Below are positions 55,199 through 64,000 of a stretch of DNA of 64,000 nt, piece after piece. Each line of letters opens with the position of its first letter. Positions within the stretch are counted from its first letter, which is position 1. The DNA comes from Lasiodiplodia sp. COLG20 (lineage: Eukaryota > Ascomycota > Dothideomycetes > Botryosphaeriales > Botryosphaeriaceae): assembly GCA_009801085.1 (NCBI GenBank), contig VNWV01000003.1:3720001-3784000 (forward strand), written 5' to 3'. Under the pieces are notes generated by a model that did no database searches, had not been told where the DNA came from, and saw only the letters and a list, made by a program, of their open reading frames with translations. The position numbers and the translations under genes are program-made.

Positions 55199-56505
55199 TC
55201 ATACATTCGTTATGAAAACCACCAGTATAGCGCAATATGCTGCACTTGCCGCAAACAATTCATGTCTTTTCGCTTTGGTCAACAAAGACATTGCAGCGGC
55301 AAAGAGTAGCGTGAAGATCATCATTACCCCTATTGCGGCAAAGATATCTTTGGTGTCTCTGAAGCTCGCCAAACGATACATGGCAAATACAGGAATGATC
55401 AGGAGAACGAAAATGACAACGGTAATGATTAGGCTGACGAAAGCCTCGATCCGGCCAGGGGAGAGGAAATGAACATTTGTCCTCCCGGAGTCGGTTCTGC
55501 GGCGGAGGTCATCATCGCAAAATATGTTCTAAGCAGCTATTAATCGAGTGCTTATGCGAGTCCTGTGGGTGGACCAACCTTTATTTTGGGGAAAACATTC
55601 GACAGTTTGAAGACAGTGTTTTCGACGAAGCCATCGAATCCCGCCCACTCCCGTCCGGCTTTCAGGCTGATGATATCCTCACGATGCTTGATGTACTCTT
55701 CATCATCCTCACTGAGTGGTGCAAACCTGTAGTGAAATCTTCGGACGCTGTAGTAATCCCTGTCAGAAGGTCGTTGGAAACCAGCCAACTTTTTCGCTTT
55801 GATCAAGAGTTCATCTGAATGGTCAGCATGTCATCGTTAGATTGCGTTCGATCCTGCATACCATAATCGAGGACCAGCCTTCGCAGCTCTTCAAAAATCG
55901 TCTGTCGTGTCCGCTCGCTCGCTGCTGCTCTTTTGTGGCAATCCATGTCCTCTTCAACCCAGCGTAGCCTCCTTTGTGTGTCAAGGTCGACTGCTTCGGA
56001 CTTGTCTAGCTCATCCAACTCTTTCTCCAGATATGAGATTTTTGCCTGCAGATCCATGATGAGGCGTGCGTGCACCCAACTGAAACCTCGATATAGCATG
56101 AAACTTTGTTCACATTTCAATGTGGCGAGATGGGGGTAGCCAGGCTGTGAACCTTCAACTAGACAAGTCCTCAGTATGTTTACTCCGCTCCATTCCCATG
56201 AGTTGCTCCTTACGCGATCTGACCTCTGTTTCGGTGATTTCATCTGGCAGCTTCTCGGATTTGAAAAAACCCAGCAGGCGCTGAGACAGGGGTTCTGTAA
56301 CACATCAACACCGCTGCTAACTCCCGGGTCTTCCTCCGAACGGACCTCTTGCATCATCCATCCGGCTTTCAGCCTGCTCCACCGTTTCGCTGTACTCGGG
56401 CGGGGGCGACTGTTCATCGTTGAGGGTTGCGGAATCTTGCGAGGTGCATGTGTTGGGAAAGCTTGGAGTTCTTTGTTGGACAGACATTTCGATTTGGGTA
56501 GCCAT
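55199..56505 (-). CDS. DUF6594-type fungal membrane protein
   Basis: Five exons: 56505..56346, 56294..56214, 56158..55862, 55814..55579 and 55528..55199, for 367 residues. A Pro/Ser-rich start is followed by GYPHLATLKCEQSFMLYRGF and a coiled coil (MDLQAKISYLEKELDELDK), then RPSDRDYYSVRRF, SEDDEEYIKHREDIISLK and EWAGFDGFVENTVFKL. Three membrane helices form the end: VSLIITVVIFVLLIIPVFAM, AAIGVMMIFTLLFAAAMSLL and AASAAYCAILVVFIT. This order is what I know of the DUF6594 family, numerous in filamentous fungi, with no known function. The first donor (GTCCGT) and the fourth (GTTGGT) are weak, so exons 1-2 are less sure, but all five exons close in frame. Confidence 0.8.
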
Positions 56506-56652
56506 TATTGCAACAAAGTTGAGAATGAACTGATTCAGCTGACAGGTGGCATAGTTGCTTTATCTATGGCCAAAGTGGCTACATGCAAGCCGTGCGGGGC
56601 TCACGATGCGGTGACCTGCACGGCTGACGCGACCGAGACCATGCATGCATGC

Positions 56653-57052
56653 TCACCTAACCTTTCTAATATCCTTTTGAGGAATCCACGCTCCACCTTT
56701 GAACAACTTGCCGTTCGACTCCTTTAGCTGGTATTCCCAGCTTCTACCAGCCGGCCTCCTCTGATGAACCAGCCGAACACCTGGCTTCACAATGCCGTTA
56801 TTCTCGACGGGAATGGACACCTGTTCCTTTTCGTTGAAATTTGGCATCATCTAAATTGAATTAGCATCTGTATTAGAATTGCCTAGGGCTTTCTCACCGC
56901 CCCTGGCGGCCCATTTCCCACCGAACCTCTGTCTTGTGGAATCTCCTCCGCATCCTCAGTGGCGTTGTGCGTGTAATTGTCTTGTTCCTGCGACCGTATG
57001 AGACGTATGTCTTGGAAAAGTATACACAAGGGGATCATACGACGTCCGACAT
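56653..57052 (-). CDS. Unknown 99-residue protein
   Basis: Exons 57052..57041 (MSDV), 56987..56898 and 56850..56653, all in phase 0. The first 40 residues are acidic and polar, with GSVGNGPPGA at the second junction. The C-terminal part has a small beta-type look: VKPGVRLVHQRRPAGRSWEY, then QLKESNGKLFKGGAWIPQKD, reminiscent of small chromo- or SH3-like barrels but with no family I can name. The introns have a GTATGA donor with CAG acceptor and a GTGAGA donor with TGCTAAT branch and TAG acceptor. The exon-3 part alone would start with two Met codons, so the upstream exons are the less certain part. It lies upstream of, and in tandem with, the DUF6594 gene. Confidence 0.55.
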
Positions 57053-57950
57053 GATTGAAGGTATTCGCTACTATCTGAGCTGAGTGAACTATCGGCCCAG
57101 AGAAGCTCTATTTATCTTCAGCCTTGCCTTGAGCAACCACGAAGGCGGAGCGCGTCATCTTCAGGCAGCACGTCAGCGCTGCCTGCGAGCCCGTTCTGAC
57201 CCCCAACATAATTCCGCCTGAAGCAAAGACATACAAGGCTAACTGCGGTGTTCGCATGTGAAAAGTGAAGCCCTGGCGGAGGCGGAGCCGCGCCACTACC
57301 TGAATTTTCACACCATCCTGCTATCACTAAGCAAAGGCTGAGGCTCTTCTGCTGATCGGCCCCCGCACGATGCAATATATTAATCAAATATGAGGCACAG
57401 CAAGAATGCGGCTGGGGGCGCAATGACCAAGCTAACCTGGATGAGGAAGGTCAGACGGTCAGGCTGAACCATCCGCGGATGATGGCGGGATGGCATGTTC
57501 CTTCCTATGGTTGGATCTGGCCCCATCTTCAGCATATGCAGCTGTATCAATTTGTCGATGGCCGCGTTATCATACGCCTCTAATCATCCACGATTCACAT
57601 TCGGATTGATCGACGAATCAAAACATACGAAGCCGGGAGTCTACGCCACACAAGGCTGAAGGACGCAGTGCTCCAAACTGTCCATCCGTCACGCGAAACC
57701 CGCTCCTCGATGCAGCTTGGCGGAGGCTGCTTACTACCGCCCCCACCCCCCACAACACGGTATTTCCGGAGCTGGAAAGCGCACCGCCCCTTCACAGTGT
57801 GATCCGCCCCTTGTCATGGTGTGTAGCACGAGAGGAGAACTGAGCCAACTCCACGGCTGTAAAAAGGGCCCTAATGCAGGCGTTCCCACTCTCGACGTGT
57901 TCGCGCTCCCTTAGTCGTTTACTCCACATATCATTGCATCAAATCAAATC
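57053..57950. promoter_or_regulatory. Divergent upstream region, 99-residue unknown (-) / caspase-like (+)
   Basis: About 900 bp. No gene, TATA box or repeat was recognised with confidence. Confidence 0.4.
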
Positions 57951-59359
57951 ATGGCGCCCGGTCCTAGGAACACGGCATTCGACTTCTCGGAATCGCCGTT
58001 GACAAGTCCCACAGAGCCGCAGGGCGCGGTTCATCCTGACGATAAGGGAGACAAGGCTGAGGATGAAGCAGCTTCGCATCGCTCGCAGATGCAAAGGTGG
58101 TGGGATAAATCCATCTCAAAGAACCTTAGCGTTCACAACGGATACAAGCAGACTTTTGTTTTGTTCATCAAGTGGGAGGACAAAATTGACCAGCTGAAGG
58201 TCGGCAAGGAGGTAAGACACATCGGTTACAATCAGCTGTAAGCCAACACATTCTGACAATTGCTCAAGGTTTCGGAGCTTCGTGATGTTTTTGAGAAGAG
58301 ATTCAACTTCACCACCAAAACTGTTGAGCTTGGGCTGAACAAAGCAACGGCTAAACTGGAGCATGCCATTTTGAGTATACTCATACAGTATGACGATCCA
58401 CAAAACCTGTTGATTATATATTACGCCGGTCATGGGTTCTACCACAAAGAAAAGAAGAAGCTTCAGCTTGCGGGGTGAGTACAAGTTTACCACATCTTCA
58501 CGTACCTTTGCTAAGTAGGTGGTCCAGGACCACAGACGAATCAATCGGAGGCGTCGCTCCCCCGGAAGTCTTCTGGCAAGATGCAGAGAAGCATCTTACA
58601 AAGAGCAACTGCAACAGCGACGTCCTATCCATCATGGACTGCTGTTTTGCCAGCGACATCAATCGCAGCTACGGTGAAAATAGCCGCGTGTGCGAGCTAC
58701 TCGCCGCGAGCCACATCGGTCGGACCACAGAGCAGCCCGGCGATAATTCATTTACCAGAGCCTTGATCGATTCTCTCAACTACCTCCTTGCCAGCGATAG
58801 TGGGGACGGAGCGTTCGATACACATCAGCTGCATCAAGAAATCAACAGGCGGCGTACGGACAACCCATCGGGCTTATGGAGGCGTCTGCCCGGTAATAGC
58901 AGGCACATACTCATTAGCCCGCAGAGACTCGGGCCTGTGGGTATGGACCAAGGCACGAAGCCGTCTGAGCACCAGGAACAGCCGAAAGGGCTGCTTTCGC
59001 TGCAGTTCGTGCTCGGGGTGAACGAGTTGAACGGGAATACAATCGAGGAGCTCACCCGCCACCTGCCCAACTGCTTCAACAGCTGCAGGGCTCCGGTACG
59101 GAACATCAAATGGCTCGGTTTCAGCGGGAAGACTCGGCGCACCAAGTCGCTTGACTCGTTTGCCAGCATTGTGCGCGAACTTATAAAAACAAACAAGCAA
59201 AAGCGCCAACAGGAGCAGCCGCAGGTGGTAGACCAGGACGAAGCTTATCAGTCTTCGGACGTGATGAAGCGGAAAGCTGATGAAGTCGAGCTTCCGGGCT
59301 CTGAGATACCCAAAAGGCTGCGGAGAAATGATTCTGAGAGCCACTCTTCCGTGGAATAA
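57951..59359 (+). CDS. Stand-alone caspase-like (peptidase C14) protein
   Basis: Exons 57951..58211, 58269..58474 and 58519..59359 give 435 residues. Residues 65-270 fit a caspase/metacaspase p20-like fold: VSELRDVFEKRFNF (88-101), the strand LLIIYYAGHG with His142, and SIMDCCFASD with Cys197-Cys198, of which Cys198 is the probable nucleophile. Then come NSFTRALIDSLNYLL and DTHQLHQEINRR, the p10-like end. There is no N-terminal Pro/Gln-rich prodomain as in yeast Mca1. In fungi such C14 domains often occur alone or fused to NACHT/WD or TPR repeats in NLR-type genes; no NACHT is seen here. The C-terminus has a bipartite basic stretch (MKRKADEVE to PKRLRR), a possible nuclear signal. The last intron is only 44 bp. 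Confidence 0.82.
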
Positions 59360-59740
59360 TCTTACCTGTTAACCTCCCTGTTTTTGGAAGAACAATTATA
59401 CCGGCTGGATTGCTTTTCTTTCTTGAATACTCCTTGTAGAGACTTTACTGTACCATATCTCCCACTCATTTGTCAACGTTAAGCTATTGACGGGAATCTT
59501 AGTAATGTTGCGTAATACGCATTGCTCATCACTGGTTACAACATTCCATGATCTCAATTGAGGGTATGCAGCAGTGCTATATACATTTTGTAATCTACTA
59601 AACAACCATGATTACGCTAGCTTTTCTTATGACCTCACTTCTCAATTTCCCACGCTAAACATGCAAGCTCGAGAAAGATTAAACCGGCCCTCTGCCGCAT
59701 GATGAGCACAACGACTTGCCCATCAGCCCTCCACAGTACG
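59360..59740. other. Intergenic between convergent genes
   Basis: AT-rich 380-bp spacer; no feature recognised. Confidence 0.45.
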
Positions 59741-60922
59741 TCATGAACGCACGATCCGTTTCAGCAGTCCAATCAAAGGTCTCGCCACCCTCACCGGCAA
59801 CAAAAGTTCCGGATCCGTTCCCACTCGCGACTGGGGGTAGAACCACGTCGGCGACGACCAAGCCAAAAAGGCCACGACCCAGCCGTACCCCAGCACGCGC
59901 CTAACCCGGGCGCTCCTAAACCCCTTCATGCCCACCAACGCCGCCTGCGCCGCATCTTCAATCATGATTCCCAGCGCTTGCAGCGGAAAGAACACCAAGC
60001 CGCCCGCCTCTTCGCTCGGCACGTCCATGCCCAGAACGCAGACGTGGTGGATGATGCCGGAAAGCAAAAAGACCGTGAAGATGCGCGTGTATCGTGACAG
60101 GAGAGTGCCGCGTGGGATGCGCAGGATCCGGTCTGAGATGAAATTGGCGTGGCTGGTGAGGCCGCGGCGGAGGCACTGGTGCCAGACGTTTCCCCAACAG
60201 TTGCGGATGGTGTAAGCGTCTCTGATGGAGCCAAAGAGCGGTGGCCGGTCTTGCGGCGAGCTGAGTCCGATGCCGACGAGGACGATGGCGATGGTGTTGG
60301 AAACGACGATGAGGAGAACAAAACCGCTGAGCCAGTAGTAAAGAGTTCCGATGACGCGGAAGAGGATGTCGATTTTTGATAGGGCGTTGAGATGAATCAG
60401 GCTTTGCTTCTCAGCTGAGATCATGAACGCAGGTGCCGCAGGGCTCGAAATCATGGCGTCCAGGGTGAGGTAGGCGAAGAAGGTGGTGATTAACCTCTCC
60501 CGCAGGAACTGAGCTCGGGTCAAGGATGTCGGCGCCGGGATGTTCTTTACCTGGAACATGGTTCCGATGCGGCGTTGATTCATGAGAAGTACAATCGCCC
60601 GGTAGGCTTGGTTGACGATGCTACCCCCGGGAACGCTTTTTGAATCCAGGCGCGTGATGAAGATAATGTCTGAGGCGCTCATGAGCTGGACAGGAAGAGA
60701 AGCAGCAGCAAATCCCCTCCAGTGGGGGTTGCTGCACCATTGGAAGAAAGTCGCCTGGAGAACGTATGTCAAGAGGAACAAGGAAACCACCCCGGTGAGG
60801 CGAATAATTGTGGCATTGCCTGGCACAAGCAAGACTAGAGCTGCGTAGAGTGTCAGGAAGGCGAGCTCCGTCGTTCCAAACGCCAATGCGCCATTGGCAT
60901 GGAAAATTGAATCCAGGGACAT
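59741..60922 (-). CDS. Wax-synthase / MBOAT-like membrane O-acyltransferase
   Basis: A single exon of 393 residues with about seven or eight hydrophobic segments, for example LAFLTLYAALVLLVP, LTGVVSLFLLTYVLQATFF and WLSGFVLLIVVSNTIAIVLV. The diagnostic part is LFGSIRDAYTIRNCWGNVWHQ, then RYTRIFTVFLLSGIIHHVCVL with the paired His of the wax-synthase domain (PF13813). Fungal relatives acetylate or acylate terpenoid and other metabolite hydroxyls, in clusters for trichothecenes and meroterpenoids among others. The acceptor here cannot be told. There is no terpene cyclase or cytochrome P450 within the window, so a cluster would have to extend beyond what is visible, or this gene acts alone. Confidence 0.85.
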   Translation of the reverse strand: MSLDSIFHANGALAFGTTELAFLTLYAALVLLVPGNATIIRLTGVVSLFLLTYVLQATFFQWCSNPHWRGFAAASLPVQLMSASDIIFITRLDSKSVPGGSIVNQAYRAIVLLMNQRRIGTMFQVKNIPAPTSLTRAQFLRERLITTFFAYLTLDAMISSPAAPAFMISAEKQSLIHLNALSKIDILFRVIGTLYYWLSGFVLLIVVSNTIAIVLVGIGLSSPQDRPPLFGSIRDAYTIRNCWGNVWHQCLRRGLTSHANFISDRILRIPRGTLLSRYTRIFTVFLLSGIIHHVCVLGMDVPSEEAGGLVFFPLQALGIMIEDAAQAALVGMKGFRSARVRRVLGYGWVVAFLAWSSPTWFYPQSRVGTDPELLLPVRVARPLIGLLKRIVRS

Positions 60923-62008
60923 GTCGAAGATGGAGTGGATTGACCGTTGAAGTTTCGGCCGTTGATCGGACTGATATCAGTTCACACGGAGCTGCGCTAG
61001 CCGAAGTATCCTGGTTCTCTGGTGATCGGCCCGGTCAACGGCTCGTGTGGGAAGTACCTCCGTGGCAGACAACGTGGCTCAGCAGGAGCGCGCTGGATTG
61101 CAGAAGAGTGGAAGAGGCCATCGTGAATGAAGACGATCGAGGTTTATAGTAGCCGCTGCTGTGGGCCGTCAGGGATGGTGCAGGGTCCATGAGTGGCACA
61201 GTAGTTCTTTCCAACGGCGGCACAACGGTCATTCACCTCTGCGGCGTTTGAAACATGTTTCCACATAGAGTAAAGCACCCCGTAACGCCGTAAACGGCCC
61301 CCAAATCATCGCTTAGACTCCGGCGCTTTTCGGAATCACCAGACACTGCAATTGACCAGCACTTCTTGGAGTATCGCCCAAGAGTACAGAGTAAAGTAGG
61401 CTTCAACGTGGACAAAAGCTGATAGAAAAGCCATTTTGGAGTAATTCCACTAGCTAGGCCCCGTATTCGGCTAAAAAGATCTGGAAGAAGGATTGCGGCA
61501 CGGCTCGCGCATGTGGTGGGCTCGCCGGGGAACCTGACTCGACCATATCGTCATGGGTTCAGGAGATAAAATCCACAGGGAGAGAATTCTAGTCATGTCC
61601 TCTGCTCAACGGCAATTTACGAATTGGCCTCGTCAGGCCAACCAGAATAACGATCATTGCTTCCACCATGAAACAATTGCTCGTAGAGTACGGGTTGCAC
61701 TGCGGTAAGTAAAAGAGATCGACAGCCGAACTCCGAGAAATTCAACGGCGGCACCAAACCTTTTCGAGATGGCGCGAAAAGTCACAGTCAATTGGATACT
61801 TCTGAGTTAAGAGTCGTATGTGCATTTTTTAAATTCAAAAAAAAAAAAAAAACAATCATGACGTTGGAAGTGGCACCATGCCTCTAAAGCTTATGCAACC
61901 GTTTTGAAAAAATGAAGGTCCCGAGCCAATGCGCCGAATAATGAAGGTATCAAGCCTCAAACCCACAAGATGAACAAGAACTAAAATCATGAGTAACATG
62001 TACAATGC
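60923..62008. other. Intergenic, nothing recognised
   Basis: About 1.1 kb between two minus-strand genes, with an A-run of 16 near 61839-61854. No frame with motifs. Confidence 0.45.
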
Positions 62009-64000
62009 TTACACCGATCCCTCCGCATCCTTATCCGCCTTATCCAGCTTCGCCCTCAACTTCGCAGAACCACCCGCGCTCCTCTTCCTCGTCGTCGTCT
62101 GGGTCAGCTGCGCGGTGCCCTTCCGATCCGAAACGACCTTGATCGAGCCAGGCTGCTTCGTGCTGCGAGAGCCGAAGCTCCACTTGCCGCCTCCTTGGTA
62201 GACACCGGTGATGGGGCTGTTCGCGAAGCCAGTGCCAGCAGCGGTGCCGAACTGGAGGGTGAGCTTGGGGCCGGCGGGGGTGGTGTTCTGATCCCAGAGG
62301 ACGTTTGTGTGGGCGACGACGTTGATGGTGCCGCCCTGCTGCGTCGTCCACGTGTACGTGTCGATGACGACTGTGTCGGCGAGGGTGGCGTCGGTCGTGA
62401 TGGTAGCGTTTGCGCTGGCGCTGAGGGCGCTGGCGCCGCTACCTGTCGAGATGGTGCACTTGAAGACGCGCTTGACCTGCGGCGTGGCCGTCGCCTGCGC
62501 TGGGGCGGTGAAACTCAGCGAGGCGGCCGTGACCTGCGACGGAGCGAGCGACACGCTGGGTCCATCAACTTGGGTCCAGCTGTAGGTCAGGGTGGATGGA
62601 TTGTTGCCCGAGTCGTCCTTGGCGGCCAGCGTGACGAGCGCGCCGGGGATGGTAGTGGCCGGGGTGCCGACATTGACCTTGGGCGTCACGGCGGAAGCTG
62701 CAGCCGCCGTGGTGGTGGGCTTGGGGGCGGCGCAGGCGGCGACGCTGGGGGTGGAAGCACCGGGCCAGGGGCTAAGCTGACCGAACTTGAAGTCGTCCTG
62801 GAAGATGCCGTTTGCCAGGTTGTTGAAGACATTGAAGTTGAGCGGCGGAGGCTTGATTCCAGGGACGGTAGGCTCGGGAAAGATCCACTCCGTCACTGGC
62901 TGCACATACTGTCCGGCGAGGATGCCGTTGGTTGTGTTCTTGATGCCTCCTGCCGTGATGATGCGGTACTCCCTGGTGTACTGGGTGGCTACGGTCGAAT
63001 CCGCACGCCAGGTGAACTTGTTACGGGCGTCACCGGCCTTCAGGCTAGCGCTGCCGACAACTCGGTTGGTCTCTTCGCCAGTGCAGGGGTCGACGTCGAT
63101 GGCGTTAATAGTCACCGCTGCAACCGCGTTGTTGGAGTCGGAAGTGTAGCCGATGAATCTCGTGTCCCCGAATTCGTTGACCGCAGAAACACCCGGGGTT
63201 GAGTCGACTACGCCAATGATGGCATCCTCCATGCGGATGTAGACAGGCTGGCCTTTGCTGCCATCCGTGGTGATCTGAACGTTGGACGCAACGATGGCAT
63301 ACGCGTACACAGTACCACCGACAGTAATTCCAGACCATTCCACGTAGTCACCTGGGATGAAGGGCGCCATGACCAGAGGGTTGGGAGCAGCACTGTAAAT
63401 TGTTAGCCTTTTGATTCCATCCAAATAGACGCCGACTTACAAAGTAGATTGACCGGGGTTGGTAGAGCCAGGCCGGTTGCTGAGCGGGCACAGAGGGTCC
63501 GTCGTGGACCTGGGAATGCACATAGGGAAGCCCGAGAAAGCAGTGATGCTAGGGTTCTCATCATCAGCCGTAAAGGCAGGGTTGTCCGGGTATCCGTTCG
63601 AGTAGACTCCGTTGGGGTCGTTGAGAACAACAGTGGGTCCGCCCACGACTTTGAAAGAATTGCTGCCAGTGTTGACCTTTTCAATGACGCCGGTGCCTGC
63701 GTTCAGCAGAGTCTGTGAAATTTGAATCTGGCCTGCAATCGCAACGCCGTCCACAACGTTGCCTGTGACCGAGACCTCGTAGCCACTCAGCTTGGTGTCG
63801 GTGGCAACATCCTTCCAAGGGATCCATGCCGCAGGGAATTGTACGATCATATTCTTGGGCACTTTAACAGCATAGCCGTTGAGGTTGAGAGTACCACCAG
63901 AATTTGTGTCTGTTGTATCAGCCGAAGCTCTAGCACAGGGTCAGTATGCGATCACCATGATACGGGATAGGAACGTACGCATCCATACGACCATCCAATG
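62009..64000 (-). CDS. Large protein with PKD/REJ-like domain (5' part beyond the window)
   Basis: Exons 64000..63979 (cut by the edge), 63929..63441 and 63392..62009; both introns (49 and 48 bp) close in frame. The visible part has about 630 residues. It begins LDGRMDAASADTTDTNSGG, then NLNGYAVKVPKNMIVQFPAAW and later FAAPNPLVMAPFIPGDYVEW. A beta-rich domain with DVDPCTGEETNR follows. Residues before the end carry an Ig-like PKD/REJ-type module (GALVTLAAKDDSG, LTYSWTQVDGPSVSLAP, SLSFTAPA), and the tail is basic (TRKRSAGGSAKLRAKLDK). No membrane helix is visible. I recognise this layout as a widespread fungal hypothetical protein, but know no function; a wall or extracellular role would suit the PKD-like domain. 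The signal peptide, if any, lies outside the window. Confidence 0.72.

Noticed and set aside
56317..56339. Alternative 27-base intron between exons 1 and 2 of the DUF6594 gene
   Set aside because: It would keep the frame with a GTTAGC donor, but 27 bases is shorter than fungal introns can normally be; the 51-bp intron was chosen.
62195..63202. 335-codon open frame antisense to the right-edge gene
   Set aside because: Gly/Asp/Val/Arg-rich shadow frame; the minus strand has spliced, conserved-looking coding sequence.

Overview
The window looks like nuclear DNA of a filamentous ascomycete (Pezizomycotina; a Dothideomycete would fit, but nothing here fixes the class). The reasons are many short introns (mostly 45-150 bp, GT..AG, CTNAC/CTAAC-like branch sites), eukaryotic core genes (RPL32, SmD3, Mgm1, cullin-4, Gda1), and typical fungal accessory families (AA7 oxidase with CBM18, Zn2Cys6 regulator, NmrA-like proteins, DUF6594 membrane protein). 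Exon limits were worked out by eye from splice signals, conserved protein motifs and reading-frame continuity; nearly every multi-exon model below closes in frame.

Left part, about 1-34 kb, is mainly conserved housekeeping. In order: a secreted CBM18-AA7 oxidase cut by the left edge (-); Dug3-like glutamine amidotransferase (-) divergent from the mitochondrial dynamin Mgm1 (+); cullin-4 (+); a small serine hydrolase (+); ribosomal protein L32 (+); an unknown conserved-looking protein (+); an Irc6/p34 adaptin-binding protein (-); SmD3 (-) divergent from the mitochondrial PGP phosphatase Gep4 (+); an unknown two-helix membrane protein (+); a DeSI-thioredoxin-PUL fusion (-) divergent from the Golgi GDPase Gda1 (+); a centrin-like protein with decayed EF-hands (+); a long eIF4E-family protein (-); and a NOPCHAP1-like acidic protein (+).

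Middle part, about 34-49 kb, is accessory. It has a secreted lysozyme-like protein, a small secreted four-cysteine protein, a gene-poor AT-richer stretch of about 5 kb, and four NmrA-like NAD(P)-binding genes within 7 kb. Three of these keep the glycine-rich nucleotide loop at the same residues.

Right part, about 49-64 kb, holds two paralogous RNase H-like proteins that appear to lack the normal acidic residues. They flank an FAD monooxygenase and a Zn2Cys6 regulator. Next come a DUF6594 membrane protein, a 99-residue unknown, a stand-alone caspase-like protein, a wax-synthase/MBOAT-like membrane acyltransferase, and a large protein with a PKD/REJ-like domain cut by the right edge. No polyketide synthase, peptide synthetase or terpene synthase is visible, so this is not an ordinary complete metabolite cluster.

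Beyond genes, a small inverted-repeat element occurs near 29.85 kb as a long hairpin and again at 54.2 kb in the TF/RNase H-like promoter. The copies differ only by transitions over 32 bases. No tRNA, rRNA or CRISPR array could be supported.
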